Of a stretch of DNA of 61,553 nt, positions 1-11,474 are shown piece after piece. Position 1 is the stretch's first letter. Every line of letters starts with the position of its first letter. The translations under genes and the position numbers were made by a program. This DNA is from Rhypophila decipiens. Its lineage: Eukaryota > Ascomycota > Sordariomycetes > Sordariales > Naviculisporaceae. The stretch lies in assembly GCA_033297075.1 (NCBI GenBank), contig MU858256.1:1-61553 (forward strand). Reading direction: 5' to 3'. The notes beneath the pieces were generated by a model that worked only from the letters and a program-made list of their open reading frames with translations, was not told where the DNA came from and did no database searches.

Positions 1-275
1 ATGGTCGGTTGTTGGGTGGACAAGGGGTTCCATTTATTGACATCAACACATCCTGTTTTGAACCCTCTTATCCACACTTATAACATGTATGAGGGCCGAA
101 CTAGTAGTTGGGTCGGTGACGACCAGCGAATCCTCGGTGTTGTATGTTTCTTTTTTTCTTTTTTTCTCTTTTTGTTTTTACTTCGACAAGCAGTTTTATC
201 AGCTCCGTACCGGCATCCCTGCCATCTACAGCATAAAGGACATGTGATAAGAAAGTAGTTGCTGTTTTGATTATA

Positions 276-1289
276 TTATGCAAACAGCCCTCGCGGGACC
301 TTTACCCCCAGCAGCTTCTCTGCATTCCCATACGCAATCGCCGTGAGCTGCTCACGGTCCACCAGTCCACTAGCCTCCAACTCGTGAATCCACTCCAGGC
401 CGACCTCGTTCCTCTGGAATGGATAATCCACGCTGTACAGGATGCGATCAATCTTGGTGTTGGCCAGAATACACCTCATGGGATCCAGACTCCACACCCC
501 GCTCGTAGTAATCCAAATATTCTCATCATACACAGTCCTAAAATCCCGCTCGAGTTCGCCCCACCGCCGGCTAAGAGTCTCAATCCGCTGAAGCATAAAG
601 GGGAGCGTCTCTCCCATATGTCCGATGATGATTTTCAGCCCGGGACGTCTGTCAAAGAGGCCCGAGGCGAACAGGCGGAGGATGTGAAGCGCCGTGTCGG
701 TGTGTCAGGACAGTCCGCTGGAGCCCATGCTCAGCGCGGCGGCGTTGCTAAAGTTTCCTTGGAACCGTGGCGCCATGGCCTCGCTCGGCCAGGTTGGATG
801 GAGATAGACCGGCACGTCAAGATGCTCCGCTGCTTCCCACCAGGGGTCGTACTCTGGCCCGTCGAAGAATCTGCCTTCAAAGTGGTTGTCTACCAGGGCG
901 CCGACGAATTGGAGGTCGGTGATGGCGCGGCGGAGCTCAGACGCCGCTTGGGAGGGTTCGCCCATGGGCGCAACGGCGAAGGCGGCCAGTCGGCTTTTGC
1001 CTTGGCGTGCACTGCCTCCTGATCGTGTTTCTTCGGCTTTGATGGCTGCGTGGAGCTGATCGTTTGCTGCTTTGCATGCTGCTGGGTCGGTGAGACCCGG
1101 TGCGTGGCTGACTATTTGGAGCGATACTTTGCCGGCATCCATGTCCTGAAGCCGGAGATCGGACAGGTTGGCAAGCTTCTCGGAAACACCGGGGACATGC
1201 CTGAGCTGCTCGGAGTATCTGGCCTTGAGGTCTGGTGGCACGTGGGACGAGAAGAAGTGCTCTTCGAGCGCAATAAGAGGAGGGGTCAT
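276..1289 (-). pseudogene. Amidohydrolase (gamma-resorcylate decarboxylase-like) interrupted by one in-frame TGA
   Basis: Read from the ATG at 1289, the frame encodes an amidohydrolase-2 (ACMSD/gamma-resorcylate decarboxylase type) protein, a family that removes carboxylate from aromatic acids using a bound metal. The N-terminus has the family metal motif LEEHF, the middle has VYLHPTWP, and the C-terminal part has KIIIGHMGE and SVDYPF, which carry the catalytic His and Asp. Codon 195 (707-705) is TGA, just before HTDTALHILRLF; the family usually has Trp there. Both halves are in the same frame, exactly 29 codons separate the stop from the next Met, and the full frame would give 337 aa, normal for the family. 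A truncated product would lack the second His and the Asp. Either this is a young pseudogene or sequencing error, or the TGA is read through. A TATA-like run lies at 1311-1322, just upstream of the start. Confidence 0.8.
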
Positions 1290-1810
1290 TGGTGGGATGT
1301 TGGGCGGATGTATATATATAAAGGAGAAACATTCATGCGAACTGTACATGCGATGTGGCTGTGATCTCGTGTTGCTGACGGTTGCTTCAATTGGTGAATT
1401 GATGAAAGGTGTTGGAGAACGGCTCCCCATGACGTGGAATTCCCCGGATGTCCGGTGCGTCTGATGATTTCATGTTGTACAAAGTCTCAACGCGGCGTGG
1501 CCGTTGAACTGGTTTGTTTCGTCAACCTCAGCTTGGGAATGTGCGAGCTCTTGCAACCAAGACTTTGTTTTGAACCCCTGAGCGTTGCTGCGCCAGGTGT
1601 TGATTGATCTCAGCTCAGGTTCAGCTCAAGAGGGTTAGGGTTCTGGAGCGGTAGCTGAGGTGGCACGTGACCACGCTAACTCCCGACAGCGGAACCCTGC
1701 AAGCGCCAAAATGCAATCGTGAGCTCGAACGTGAACCTCTCGATCGCCTCGTCGACTATCCGTCCAGCAAGGGAATCCGCCGTCCACCCGTGGTCAAACA
1801 CATCTGCAAA
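1290..1810. other. Intergenic, divergent promoter region
   Basis: This stretch separates the amidohydrolase from the divergently transcribed mitochondrial ribosomal protein gene. Apart from the TATA-like run at 1311-1322 I see no gene or repeat in it. An open frame upstream of 1811 runs in phase with the ribosomal protein but adds no recognisable targeting sequence. Confidence 0.5.
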
Positions 1811-2273
1811 ATGTCGAGCTTCGCACTTCTCCAGACCATGAGGTCAAGCCAGACCCTGGCAACTTCCACAAAGACTCTCGCGGCGTCCATGCGTGCCCTC
1901 ACCCTCGCACCTTCGTTCGCCGTCCGAACCAGCGCACAACAATCACGATCCGTCTCCCAAAGCACATTCCACAACCCTCAGTCTTGCCAGCGGGCATGCT
2001 GCAGGCCATCTCTGGTGGCTCAGAGCCAGGGCGCCAAAGCTGTCTTCCAGAGCCAACAAACGAGGGGGATGAAGGTGCACAGCTCGATAAAAAAGCGTTG
2101 CGAGCATTGCAAGGTGGGTGCTGGTCATACTCCGTACAAGGTTTTCGATACTGGAAGGACTGGAACTAATCGACGATTGACAGGTCGTGCGACGGAAAGC
2201 TGGCAAGCGACATAACGGCTACCTCTACATTATCTGCTCCGCGAACCCCAGACACAAGCAACGCCAGGGATAA
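1811..2273 (+). CDS. RTC6: Mitochondrial large-subunit ribosomal protein bL36m
   Basis: Two exons, 1811-2113 and 2184-2273, give 130 aa. The small basic zinc-binding ribosomal protein sits at the C-terminus: GMKVHSSIKKRCEHCK, then VVRRKAGKRHNGYLYIIC, then SANPRHKQRQG. This is the bL36 pattern with its Cys-x2-Cys, a distal Cys and a His as zinc ligands. About 90 residues precede it, rich in Ser, Thr, Arg and Ala with almost no acidic residues, as expected of a mitochondrial presequence. The intron at 2114-2183 starts GTGGGT, has a branch-like ACTAAT and ends ACAG; it falls between the Lys and Val of CKVV, so the mature domain is only made after splicing. The start at 1811 is chosen because it directly precedes the presequence. 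The protein acts in the mitoribosome large subunit. Confidence 0.88.
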
Positions 2274-3282
2274 ATTCAGGACAGGAGGGACGGGCTCTTA
2301 GATTGGCGTCGACCGGACACTTTGTACATTATGTGTGTAGGAAATACAAAATATATCTCGGCAATGCGATATACCCCAAGAGAGAGTCAGGAAGGCCAGC
2401 CGTGGCCAGAAAAGAGCAGGGCATGGGTGATCATATATTTGGCCAGTGTTGTCGCTTGCGCGGAGGGTCTTGCTAGTATATACAATCCGTCGGTTATGGA
2501 ACGGCCCGAGGCCGATTTACAGACCGTCTACATATCTCTCCATCGCCTCCCATTCGGTTTTTCCCGTTGAGAGAAGGTATCTGATATGATTCTTCGCAAT
2601 GCGTTAGTCCGATTCGGCGGTCTAGAAGGGAGCTCAACCAACAAGGTCTGTAACGTGGCGGTTCCTCTCAAACTCGTCACGAACGTGTTTCCGTGTCTCT
2701 GCCCGGGTCTTTGGGTCTTGAATTCGACGAGTTGCTCGCAGGATAGAGCGGTAGAATGCTAGTGCTCGTGATCTTTGCAGGAACTAGGAAACCGGCAGCT
2801 TTCAGTATATGGGCAACTTCTAATCCACAGACCGCCACCAATTGTTACCGGACGTACGTGATCTAAACTCAGGGCTGCGCCGAGTCGCGATCGTGGTGCA
2901 GTCGCATATCTGCGAATGACCTGCCACGGCAACGCAGTGGGCGAGCGCATCAATGGCAGTCTAATTGTCTAGCGAGGGTATCTATCAAGACATTGGAGCC
3001 ATTCCTGGCACGTGGAAGGCCAAGTCGTGATGTCGATTGGCGAAGAGGTTGTTTTGATATGGAATTGAACTCGCCGTCGGAGTTTTTGATCGCTAAATCT
3101 CGAGTCTCGGGAGCCGCAAATATCCACCTTCAGCACGTCATTAGCGCCGCTCATTGGCGGTGTAACCACTGAAGCCGCCTGCCGCGTCTCATCGCGTCTC
3201 GTTCAACTTCATCTCTTTAAACTTACGCCACGACATGATATGACAGCCGAAAAGTGTTCATGAACTGTCCCATGACTCTCAT
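2274..3282. other. Intergenic, no gene seen
   Basis: About 1 kb between bL36m and the Naa40-like gene. Short frames on both strands show no family motif, no convincing splice structure and no repeats. Confidence 0.5.
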
Positions 3283-4112
3283 ATGGCCCAAACCACAATG
3301 ACGTCCAAGAAGCGCAAGACGGCGCCGGAAGAACCCTTCAAAGAAGCACTTCTCAAGACGGGCTCGCAGTTTGTCGCAGACTACCTCGGCCCCAAATGGT
3401 TTCCGGAATGGACGCACCCAAAAACCGGCGACATATATTCGATTGAGTTGGAAAAGGCAGCCGACATCAAGCCAGACGATTTGCTCACATGCTTCGATCT
3501 GATCAAAGAGACGAGTCTCAAGGACTACGAGAGCTCCAGAGACGGGTGGCATCCCGCAAAGAAGAAGACCGAGATGAAATCCCCCGAGCTGAGATATGTT
3601 CTGGTCAAGGACAAATCAGCCGCAATTCGAGGTTTTACCTCGCTGATGCCGACTTTTGAACAAGGGCAGCCTGTCATCTATTGCTATGAGATTCACCTCA
3701 AGCCTGAGCTACAAGGGTAACGATTTTGCTTTCACTTTTTCTCCCGCTGTTTCTTCCTGTCCTCACATCTCGGATATGCCCCACTTCATCCCTCGACATT
3801 GTTCTTATGAAATGGCTGCTGACGCGACGCCCACATCCCCGCGCTTGCAATCTTAACAGGACCGGCCTCGCCTCACTGCTGATGGGCTTCCACGTCGAGA
3901 TTGCCAGGAACCTGCCACCCATTACCAAGGTCATGCTGACCGCGTTCTTGGCCAATCAGCACGCGGTGAAATTCTACAAGAAGCTCGGATTCGAACAAGA
4001 CCCCATCTCACCTGTCCCGAGAAAGCTACGTTTTGGCAAGATCTTCACCCCCGATTACATGATCATGAGCAAGAGAGTACGAGCGGATGACGATGCCGGA
4101 GAGGCTACATGA
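3283..4112 (+). CDS. NAA40: N-alpha-acetyltransferase Naa40 (NatD), histone H4/H2A N-terminal acetylase
   Basis: Two exons (3283-3716, 3860-4112) give a 228-aa GNAT-fold acetyltransferase. The family transfers acetyl from acetyl-CoA to the N-terminal Ser of histones H4 and H2A. Visible features are the lysine-rich N-terminus (KKRK near residue 7), FDLIKETSLKDYESSRDGWHPAKKK, the beta-strand VYCYEIHL-like segment IYCYEIHL, the acetyl-CoA loop ELQGTGLASLLM around residue 144, and the C-terminal LTAFLANQHAVKFYKKLGF, the classic GNAT motif B. The intron at 3717-3859 cuts the acetyl-CoA loop in the middle of the Gly codon after LQ, so unspliced mRNA would stop at once. A second ATG, five codons downstream, could also be used. 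The length is typical for the fungal enzyme. Confidence 0.85.
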
Positions 4113-5276
4113 CGATCAGTGCGACGGGTCCCGATATGAACACGGAAACGGCACGGTCGTCAGGATTGATCATTGATGCTGTGTTTTCAGGCACAGCATG
4201 CTCCGATGTTTAGCGTCGTGGGGCAATTGGTCGTTTTGCAGCATCATCTCGAACCCCTCACTCAGCCCTCGTTTCCGAGAATACATCTCCCGATAACTCA
4301 CGTTTCCCGATTCAATGCCCTATACTCCGTATCGAATGGAGAGTGAGCGTTGAGTCTGTCGACTGTCCCGTCATTGCGGCTGGCAGTGCTCGGGTGTTAC
4401 ACACTTCTACGGAGCAAGGTGGTGGTCTGCAGGGGTACGACGGGTATCAGGCAGCTCCTCCAGGCTGCAGCATTTCTTGTGTTATTTTTTGCACAGTTAT
4501 TTCGCCAAGTGGTGACAAACATCAACCCTTGGCATTACAGAGCTGACCATTTGACCGACTTTGACCGTGGTCTATTGAACGGTTGTACCGCATTGAGCTA
4601 CTGTCAGGTATCGGTCAGGCAGTGTCATCTTTACAACGCAGCAAGAATTCGGCCATATGAGATTTCCTTAAAAATGATTGGAAGAACACCGACTCAGCTT
4701 CATGCTCAACTCCACACATGGGGGCCACGTCTCAAAGAACGACCAAGGATCTACAAACGATGGTTCCCAACGTGGTCCTTTTTACGAACTGCAAGTTCTC
4801 GATTTGGCACACTTCAGCTAAAGGCGCATTCGATCCTCTAATTCCACCCAGTAAAGCCCATTGGCCAAGCGGCCAAGAACCGATAATCCGTGAGCCCAGC
4901 AAGGCTGGCTGTGTCAGGGGCGCGGTGTAAGTGATGGGCGGATGGGACCAATGAATCAACAGCAATGAAGGCAAAGTTGCTGTTGATCATGGTTCTCACT
5001 GTGCCGAGGATTGTCGACCCTTACTCGGGACGTTCCCACTTCTTCATGTTGTCAGGAGGCGTTTTTAGCCGCGAGTCCTGACGAGTGTGCATCTGCAGAT
5101 AGAAATTGTTCTTAAATCTTACCTGTGCCCACCCAGAGGTTTCTCCTCTCTTGCTTTTTCCCTCTTTTGCTGCTTGTAATCATTAAACGTCTATCCGTTC
5201 GTCGCCCCAAATCACTCTCGAAGACTTCCCAACTCTCGAGTGGCAGCAGCAGCAGCAACATCACAAGACAGACACA
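4113..5276. other. Intergenic / PLAC8 promoter region
   Basis: No gene is seen. Near its right end (5052-5069) lies an 18-bp motif also found upstream of the MARVEL-like gene, listed separately. Confidence 0.5.
5052..5069 (+). promoter_or_regulatory. Shared 18-bp promoter motif, copy 1
   Basis: The sequence TCAGGAGGCGTTTTTAGC lies 208 bp before the PLAC8 start codon. A copy with one mismatch lies at 8372-8389, 223 bp before the MARVEL-like gene. The role as a regulatory site is inferred only from identity, orientation and matching distance. Confidence 0.4.
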
Positions 5277-5908
5277 ATGGCTACCAAGCAAGAGAATTCC
5301 GGCAGCGACAAGTGGCAGACCAACTTCTGCATTTGCTCGCCCCTCGTCGACTGTCTGTTCGCATACTGCGCGCCATGTTATCTCTACGGACAAACCCAGG
5401 ACCGCATGCGTGATCCCAGCATGCAGACGGCCAACATGAACAACGACGACTGCAGCAGCTTTGCCTGCCTTCACTGTGTAACAGGCTGCGGATTCATGTA
5501 TGCTAGCCACCAATGTCCCCATATTTCTCTTCTTCTCCCTCTTAGTTCTTCAAACTAACAACCAAAAACAGCATGGTAATGAAACAACGCGAAGAGATCC
5601 GCAACCGGTACAGCATCAAGGGATCCTCGTGCGGCGACTGCTGCGCGACCTACTGGTGCATCGCGTGCACCATGATGCAGCAGGACAACGAGGTCAAGAG
5701 GCGCGAGGCCGCGAGGATGGCCAACCACACCGTCACGCAGGGCTACCAGGCGCCCCAGGGCATGATGATGCCCCAGCAGCAGATTCAGCAGCAGCCTGCT
5801 GTCCAGTACCAGCAGCAGCCTCAGCACCAGCAGATTCAGCACCAGCAGCAGCCTGTGCAATACCAGCAGCAGCCTTCCGGTCAGGTGCAGTATCATGAGA
5901 AAAAGTGA
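5277..5908 (+). CDS. PLAC8 family cysteine-rich membrane protein
   Basis: Two exons (5277-5497, 5572-5908) encode 185 aa. The PLAC8 domain spans residues 10-115: WQTNFCICSPLVDCLFAYCAPC, a CxxC-like cluster, then, after the intron, MKQREEIRNRYSIKGSSCGDCCATYWCIACTMMQQDNEV. This is the family's R-x2-IR-x-RY-x-I-x-G spacing with its conserved Asp and Cys pairs. The intron (5498-5571) splits an Ile codon and restores the frame. The tail after residue 125 is almost pure Gln, Pro, His and Met in short QQQ repeats and ends in EKK. Family members in plants and fungi affect cell size, divalent cation or cadmium resistance at the plasma membrane, but the role of this one is not evident. The Gln-rich tail is probably disordered. 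Confidence 0.87.
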
Positions 5909-6608
5909 AAAAGGGACAAACAAAAAGAAGAAATGGAGCAGTTGGGTGGGTGGTGTGATAATTTATTTTTATTTTGGGGCAGCGAGTTTGTACCTGCTTC
6001 AGTCTGCAGATGCAGCTCTGTTTTGGGATATCGCTTTGTTTGGTTTCGCTCTTGTTTCTTTTTATGGCCTCTGGTGGATAATACCCCCAACCAGTTAGGC
6101 CATATACCGCTGGCATGCGACCTTTGTTTTTCCTTTCTCTCTTGTCTCATCCTTTGAGCAACATACTGGTAGTGAAGACGATTTACACGCAAGGAAAAAG
6201 AATAATGCAACGATATACGTCCTCGAGAACCCTCTCAAATGTCATTTTATCCCGGGCTTTGTTCACCAAGAAATATCCTCTCAAGCCCATGTGCTGTTGG
6301 GCCAGGACAAAACAAGGCGTCGTCGACGAATCTGGGCCGAGGACAGTGGCAAGCCATTGTAACGGGAATTCATTTCCAAGTCGCTTACCAAGCTATAGAA
6401 GCATGAGCCAGAAAAACCAAGCATATCGAGTAGTCGGTGCAATTCAGAAACGGAAAAGAAGGCTCCGCCGGGAAAGCAATCCGCGCGAGGAATCTATGCC
6501 CATCTCATCATTCATGATTGTCATATCGCAGCATCCACCCTTCCACGCCTGCCAAATCCATGCCTTCTATACTACATGAATCTCAAGTCTTTTGCCTTGT
6601 TTGCCCCC
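5909..6608. other. Intergenic, convergent 3' ends
   Basis: Lies between the 3' ends of the PLAC8 and eEF1B-alpha genes. It contains T-rich runs and AATAAT-like signals but no gene. Confidence 0.5.
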
Positions 6609-7642
6609 TTAAAGCTTCTGCATGGCAGCAATATCAGTGGACTGGACGTAGTCCTCGAAGCCGGAAATCGTCTCCTCGAGCTCCTCGAGGGAGACCTTCT
6701 CGTCCTCGACGACCAAGTTGATCTGGAGCTTCTTGATACCAAACCCGACAGGAACCAACTTGGACGCACCCCAGACAAGACCATCCTGCTCGATACCACG
6801 GACGGCCTCCTCGAGGGCCTTCATGTCGGTCTCGTCATCTAGTGGAGAGCAAGGCGGTTAGCATGAGCTGGCCTGACAGAGCATGGCGAACATGTGAGAG
6901 AGCTAAAAACATACCCCAAGGCTTGACGTCGAGAGTGACGATGGACTTGGCGGCGAGCTTGGGCTTGGCAGCCTTCTTGTCGCGGTAAGCGGCCAGGCGC
7001 TCCTCGCGGACACGGACGGCCTCGGCATCCTCCTCCTCGTCGTCGCTGCCGAAGAGATCGACGTCCTCATCCTCCTCCTCCTCAGCGGCGGGGGCCTTGG
7101 CGGGGTTGAGGGTGACCTCGGCGACCTCGGGTCCGTATACCGTGTAGGGCTTGCTGGCATCACCCTCTAGCGTGGGGAACTCATCCTCGTACGAGGCGAT
7201 GTGCTTGTACCAACGGGCAGCGTTGGGGTACTTCTCGGCATCGGGAGCGGACTTGATGGCCTTGAAGACGGCGACATCGGCCTGGGAAGCGGTGTATCTG
7301 AAATCAGGGGAACGGGTTAGTGAGGGGTAACTTGATCGAAGCGAGGGGCAAGATAGCAAGCGCGATTCGAGCAAAGGGAGTCAGAGTTGCAATTAAGCTG
7401 GGTTCGTAATCATTTGCAGGTCTTGAGGCTGCTAAGAAACACGGACCATGGTGATCATCATGGTAGGCAAGCAAGGAGGAGACAGAGGAACACATACCCA
7501 GTAACATAGGACCGGGTGAGGAGCCAGTTGTTGAGCACTGCGGGAGACGGTCAGCCAGTCAGTGGGTGTCCGCGCAGCAGAATTGTCGCCAGAAAAACTT
7601 ACCGGTAAGACCGGCGTCGGTGAGGAGATCAGTGAAGCCCAT
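6609..7642 (-). CDS. EFB1: Translation elongation factor 1-beta (eEF1B-alpha), nucleotide exchange factor
   Basis: Four exons on the minus strand (7603-7642, 7498-7537, 6915-7297, 6609-6838) give 230 aa. The protein reloads eEF1A with GTP during translation. The N-terminal GST-C-like part has [40 protein letters not shown] and [14 protein letters not shown]. It is followed by an acidic linker with [19 protein letters not shown] and the C-terminal EF1-GNE domain: [17 protein letters not shown], then [21 protein letters not shown], ending [14 protein letters not shown], the near-invariant end of the family. The first two exons are only 40 nt each, and the introns (7538-7602, 7298-7497, 6839-6914) follow GT..AG rules. 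The DLFGSD segment includes a casein-kinase-2-type Ser site known in this family. Confidence 0.96.
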
Positions 7643-8611
7643 TTTTGCGGTATTTGGTTTGTGAGGAGTTGGTAGATGTGGTAGACAGTCGGGATTCGGT
7701 GATGGTGAGAATGGAGAGGATGAGTCGAGAAAAAAGACACAGCAGCCCAAAGAATGGCGGGGTAAAAAAATTCGGCCAAAATTGGAGACACCCGCCACGA
7801 CCCACACCAAGCCGGCTGATCGGCCTCAGGCACAAACCTTACAGCCTCCAGCCGAGCACGTGCCGAGTCAACTCAGGGGTCGAACCAAATTATGGGGATC
7901 ACTGTCTGCCAACTGGCAGATTGCAGGCTCTGGACTTGCACCTCAACACTGGCTGGTGTGTTGTGAACTTCCAGTACCAAGTCGCGACCCGAATGGCCCA
8001 TGACATCGTCCCCTACGAACTGGTGGACCCTAGATCCATAATTCCCCAAAGATGTAGGAAGAACGGGGAATACTCCGTACGGAGGAGAAAGTCCAGCTTT
8101 TTGGGACGCTGGCGAGGGTCACAACTTGTGGGCTGACCAGGCCGCGAGCCTAGCCGCTCGTGCTGTTGCTTGTGGCATCCGTACCCGTGTGCGACACCTG
8201 CATTGATTCCACGCCAGCCAACAGCTCGAGTCTGTGGACCCCAATATGCTTCTCACTTTGCCCAGCGAGCTGGTATCACATAGAAGCTCTCACAAGATGA
8301 AGCCGTGAAGCAGGTACAAGCGGGAGAGATATGGCCGTATCGTCACTTACTCCTCAGGAACGGCCCACTTATCAGAAGGCGTTTTTAGCTCTGCCGAGTA
8401 TGTGACTGGAGGTGGGTAGATGTGCTCTTGAGAAGTCGAGAGTATTTAGGACAGCAGCTCCCTCCTCTTCCTCATCTGTCGTCATTCCTTTTCCTTGCCA
8501 GTACTCTCTTTGTATCTTCTGTAGTTGGTTGGATATACTGCTACCCGATTTCCTCGATCACTTGATCATACTTGTGCCTCAACTTCACGCATCGATCGCA
8601 ACCAGTTCAAC
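7643..8611. other. Intergenic, divergent promoters
   Basis: Divergent upstream region of eEF1B-alpha (left) and the MARVEL-like gene (right). The only element noted is the 18-bp motif at 8372-8389. Confidence 0.5.
8372..8389 (+). promoter_or_regulatory. Shared 18-bp promoter motif, copy 2
   Basis: The sequence TCAGAAGGCGTTTTTAGC lies 223 bp before the MARVEL-like start codon. It matches the copy at 5052-5069 in 17 of 18 positions, in the same orientation relative to the gene. Confidence 0.4.
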
Positions 8612-9153
8612 ATGGCAGGTTATATGCTCATCATTCATATCGTTGCAGCGGTGGTTACTGGATTTGAGCTTGCTGTGGGAGCCTATCGTAAGCCTCAACC
8701 TTGAAACAACATACTCGATAGTTAGGCAGTTGCTCACAAACCTCGTGTTATCCAGTTGTCTCCCTCTTTCAGGGATATGGAGAGGCATCTTTGACGCCTC
8801 CCTCCACGGGTTTCCTTGTCTTCAACGCCGTCTGGTCCCTACTCGTGCTTGCCTATATTTGGCTCTCACCCAGGTGCAGGATTGTACCTCGTTTCTACCA
8901 CGAGTTAGTTGCACTCGGTCTGGAATGGCTCACCATGCTCTTCTGGTTTGGTGGGTCAGTTGCCCTTGCGGCTTTCCTAAAGCCCATCCCAGAGTGTACT
9001 TACTACATACAATGCCATCTTTGGAGGACAGCAACCGCTTTCGGGTTCATCAACTGGCTGGTATTCCTCGCTATCGCCATTCTCGACACCATGGGGTTCA
9101 AGCGAGGTCGGTTCACGACCACCGGCGCGACGGGATCACACACAACGGCTTGA
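8612..9153 (+). CDS. MARVEL-like four-helix membrane protein
   Basis: Two exons (8612-8687, 8756-9153) encode 157 aa with four hydrophobic helices: residues 4-24 (YMLIIHIVAAVVTGFELAV), about 45-65 (GFLVFNAVWSLLVLAYIWL), about 75-100 (LVALGLEWLTMLFWFGGSVALAAFL) and about 119-137 (FGFINWLVFLAIAILD). Cysteines occur in the third loop (PECTYYIQCHLW). This is the size and topology of fungal MARVEL-domain proteins, which organise membrane microdomains and vesicle traffic. The short C-terminal tail is Thr and Gly rich. The intron at 8688-8755 splits a Leu codon; without it the frame stops. Which MARVEL subgroup it belongs to cannot be judged by eye. Confidence 0.75.
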
Positions 9154-10341
9154 TGATCTTGCCCAAGAGACAAGGTCGCTATCGCTGGCTCTTGGTCCAA
9201 TCTAGGATGACTCGGTGCCTTGAAGACGGAACTGGGAGCACGGCGGATAGGAATGATTGCCATGCTTGACGAGGATATGGGCTAGGGGATCGTGAAAGGA
9301 CGTAATGAGTGAAGGAGTTGGCGAAAGGTTAGAAGGTATGGGATGATCTTACTTGGTCTGTTTCAACGATTAGACCACGTTCTGACTCTTGAAATGTCAT
9401 TGCGGTCTCTTTCCGGCGACTTTTTGTGACGAATGAGTCCCATGGTGCTGGCCCAAGCGAAGTGTTAGCTTTGGTGCATTCTCTCTACAAAGTAACCACG
9501 TATCATCTCGTTCATCCAATACCACCGATATGCTCGCCCATGGCTTTGAAACTCCGGGCAACCCGCAGGTTATTTGCATTCCGTTAAACTAGCAAAGCGT
9601 CCCCATCTGCGTAACCATTGTCAACGGTACACGCGGTACTTTCGGAATCAACCCCTCCCAATCGATTGCCAATTCGCACCAGATGAAACTTGACCTACCC
9701 GTAGTTCTCTTCGTGGTGGTCCAGCAAGGGCCTCGGAGCCGTGTTCCGCCACTATAACTTTGCGCCGATGCTTCACCGCGGTAAAACCGTGAAACTGATG
9801 GCCTTCTTACTCATAAGTTGCCTGTCTGGATGAAGATTCCGGTCAAGAGTGAAAATGGAAATAGTATGGGCGACTGGCTGAGAAAGGGGCTGACCCCATG
9901 CATCGAGTGCCATATGAAGCAAGTAGAACCGCGACGAGTAGTATCCGCCAAGTGAATATCTTCCTCGGGAATGCGGTGCCGCAAATTGGTCATCGATCCA
10001 GTACATCTGCATCGGGGAGTGAAGATAGCTGGACATGTGTAGTTCGGATGGAAATCATGGGACCGCGGGGATATGCGTCAGTGCTTATCTCCGGTGACAT
10101 CGGGTTGTGGAGCCACAGTTTTGCCGCTAAATTCCCGTCACGGCGTAGAGTCACCGCCGGTGGCAACTGTCAACCAGGCCAGATTCAGAATCCGTTCCTA
10201 CAAAGCGCTCCTTCGCAACATCAACCAGTTCACCACACTTCCACGCACGCTCAATCGCTCTCGACGACTTACTGATCAGCAACAAAACAACACACCGCAA
10301 ATCTCAAACATCTAAAGTGAAATCCTATCAAAACCGTCAAG
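9154..10341. other. Intergenic, no gene seen
   Basis: About 1.2 kb with no supported gene. The right end forms the RPS30 promoter and leader (AC-rich just before the start codon). Confidence 0.5.
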
Positions 10342-10668
10342 ATGGGCAAAGTTCACGGCTCGCTCGCTCGTGCTGGTGAGTCTGGGGCACCACCGATATC
10401 CCGTATCTCGACAACAAACTAACACCGCTTCCTTCCAGGCAAGGTCAAGTCGCAGACCCCCAAGGTTGAGGCCCAGGAGAAGCCAAAGACACCCAAGGGC
10501 CGCGCCCACAAGCGCGAGCTCTACACCCGCCGATTCGTCAATGTCACCCTTGCTCCTGGTGGAAAGAGAAAGGTATGGACTTTGCACCTTGTCACAAATA
10601 GGAATCTACCGAACAGTCGGTTAACGCTTTTGCAATGTTTGCAGATGAACGCCAACCCCACTGCTTAA
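10342..10668 (+). CDS. RPS30: 40S ribosomal protein S30 (eS30)
   Basis: Three exons (10342-10375, 10439-10572, 10645-10668) give 63 aa beginning [20 protein letters not shown] and continuing with the family block [18 protein letters not shown], then PGGKRKMNANPTA. The protein is a small, very basic component of the 40S subunit near the decoding centre. As usual in fungi, it stands alone without the ubiquitin-like FUBI fusion of animals. The last exon is only 24 nt and encodes MNANPTA. Both introns are 63-72 nt with consensus ends (GTGAGT..CCAG and GTATGG..GCAG). Confidence 0.95.
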
Positions 10669-11474
10669 ATCGACGGGACAATCGCTTTTCAATTATTCAA
10701 GCGGAATGAGTGCAGTCTTGCGCTCATGTTAGGGAGTGGACTCATACCCAATCAGTGACGGGCGGGTTCGGCGTTGGAAATACATGGCTTTTGGGGCTTT
10801 TGGGTTCGCCTGCTTAGATATGCCATCAATGGGAAAGCAACGGAGAGGGATTCCTGGCGACACTATCACAACTTGCATGGGCTAGGTTTCCGGCGTAATA
10901 GGCGTTTTTCAGGAAATCGATGATGCCCCCCTTGAAAGAGGGCAGATCGAGATTTATAGATGTTCTCTTTGCCTGATGGCCATTCATAAAATCCAGTAAA
11001 TGTGGGATCATACTTGTCTATCGAGCGTCATCTTGTCGTGGAAATCAGCTTGCACCTTGATGAAAATCGTCAACACCGCGATCACGAGTCACTTTCATCG
11101 TATTGAGCTACAGCGCAGTCCTGGATATGCATTCAAGTTGCCGCACGGATGTCATGGTCCGCCTCAGGTCACGGCCAGGAGGAAGCTGACCCGTCACCTC
11201 GGTGAGCCGTGCACGGTGCACCAGCTTTCAGCCGGGGTTGCCCCACATTCAAAACTGCAGTGCTCCAAAACTTCAGCTCGGTTGCTGCCTGACATCCAAG
11301 GCCGCAGATCTTTTTTAGGGCTGCCCACTTTGGACGGCTGGCGCACCAATTGCCAATTTCGCAGCAAAAAGCTCCCCGCGCCTGGAAAAAAACGTCGACC
11401 ACTGACCCAAAAGAATCTCGGCCACTCCACGACAGCAACATTCCTTTTCGCGACACCACCTGCAAATCGCAAAT
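10669..11474. other. Intergenic, RPS2 promoter
   Basis: No gene seen. The 80 bp before RPS2 is AC-rich with short pyrimidine tracts, as is common before fungal ribosomal protein genes. Confidence 0.5.

Noticed and set aside
1..258. Open frame at the very start of the window
   Set aside because: Contains long phenylalanine/leucine runs from T-rich DNA and no recognisable motif; it looks like 3' flanking sequence.
7645..8136. 163-codon plus-strand frame upstream of the MARVEL-like gene
   Set aside because: Overlaps the eEF1B-alpha promoter, composition is not coding-like and no motif is seen.
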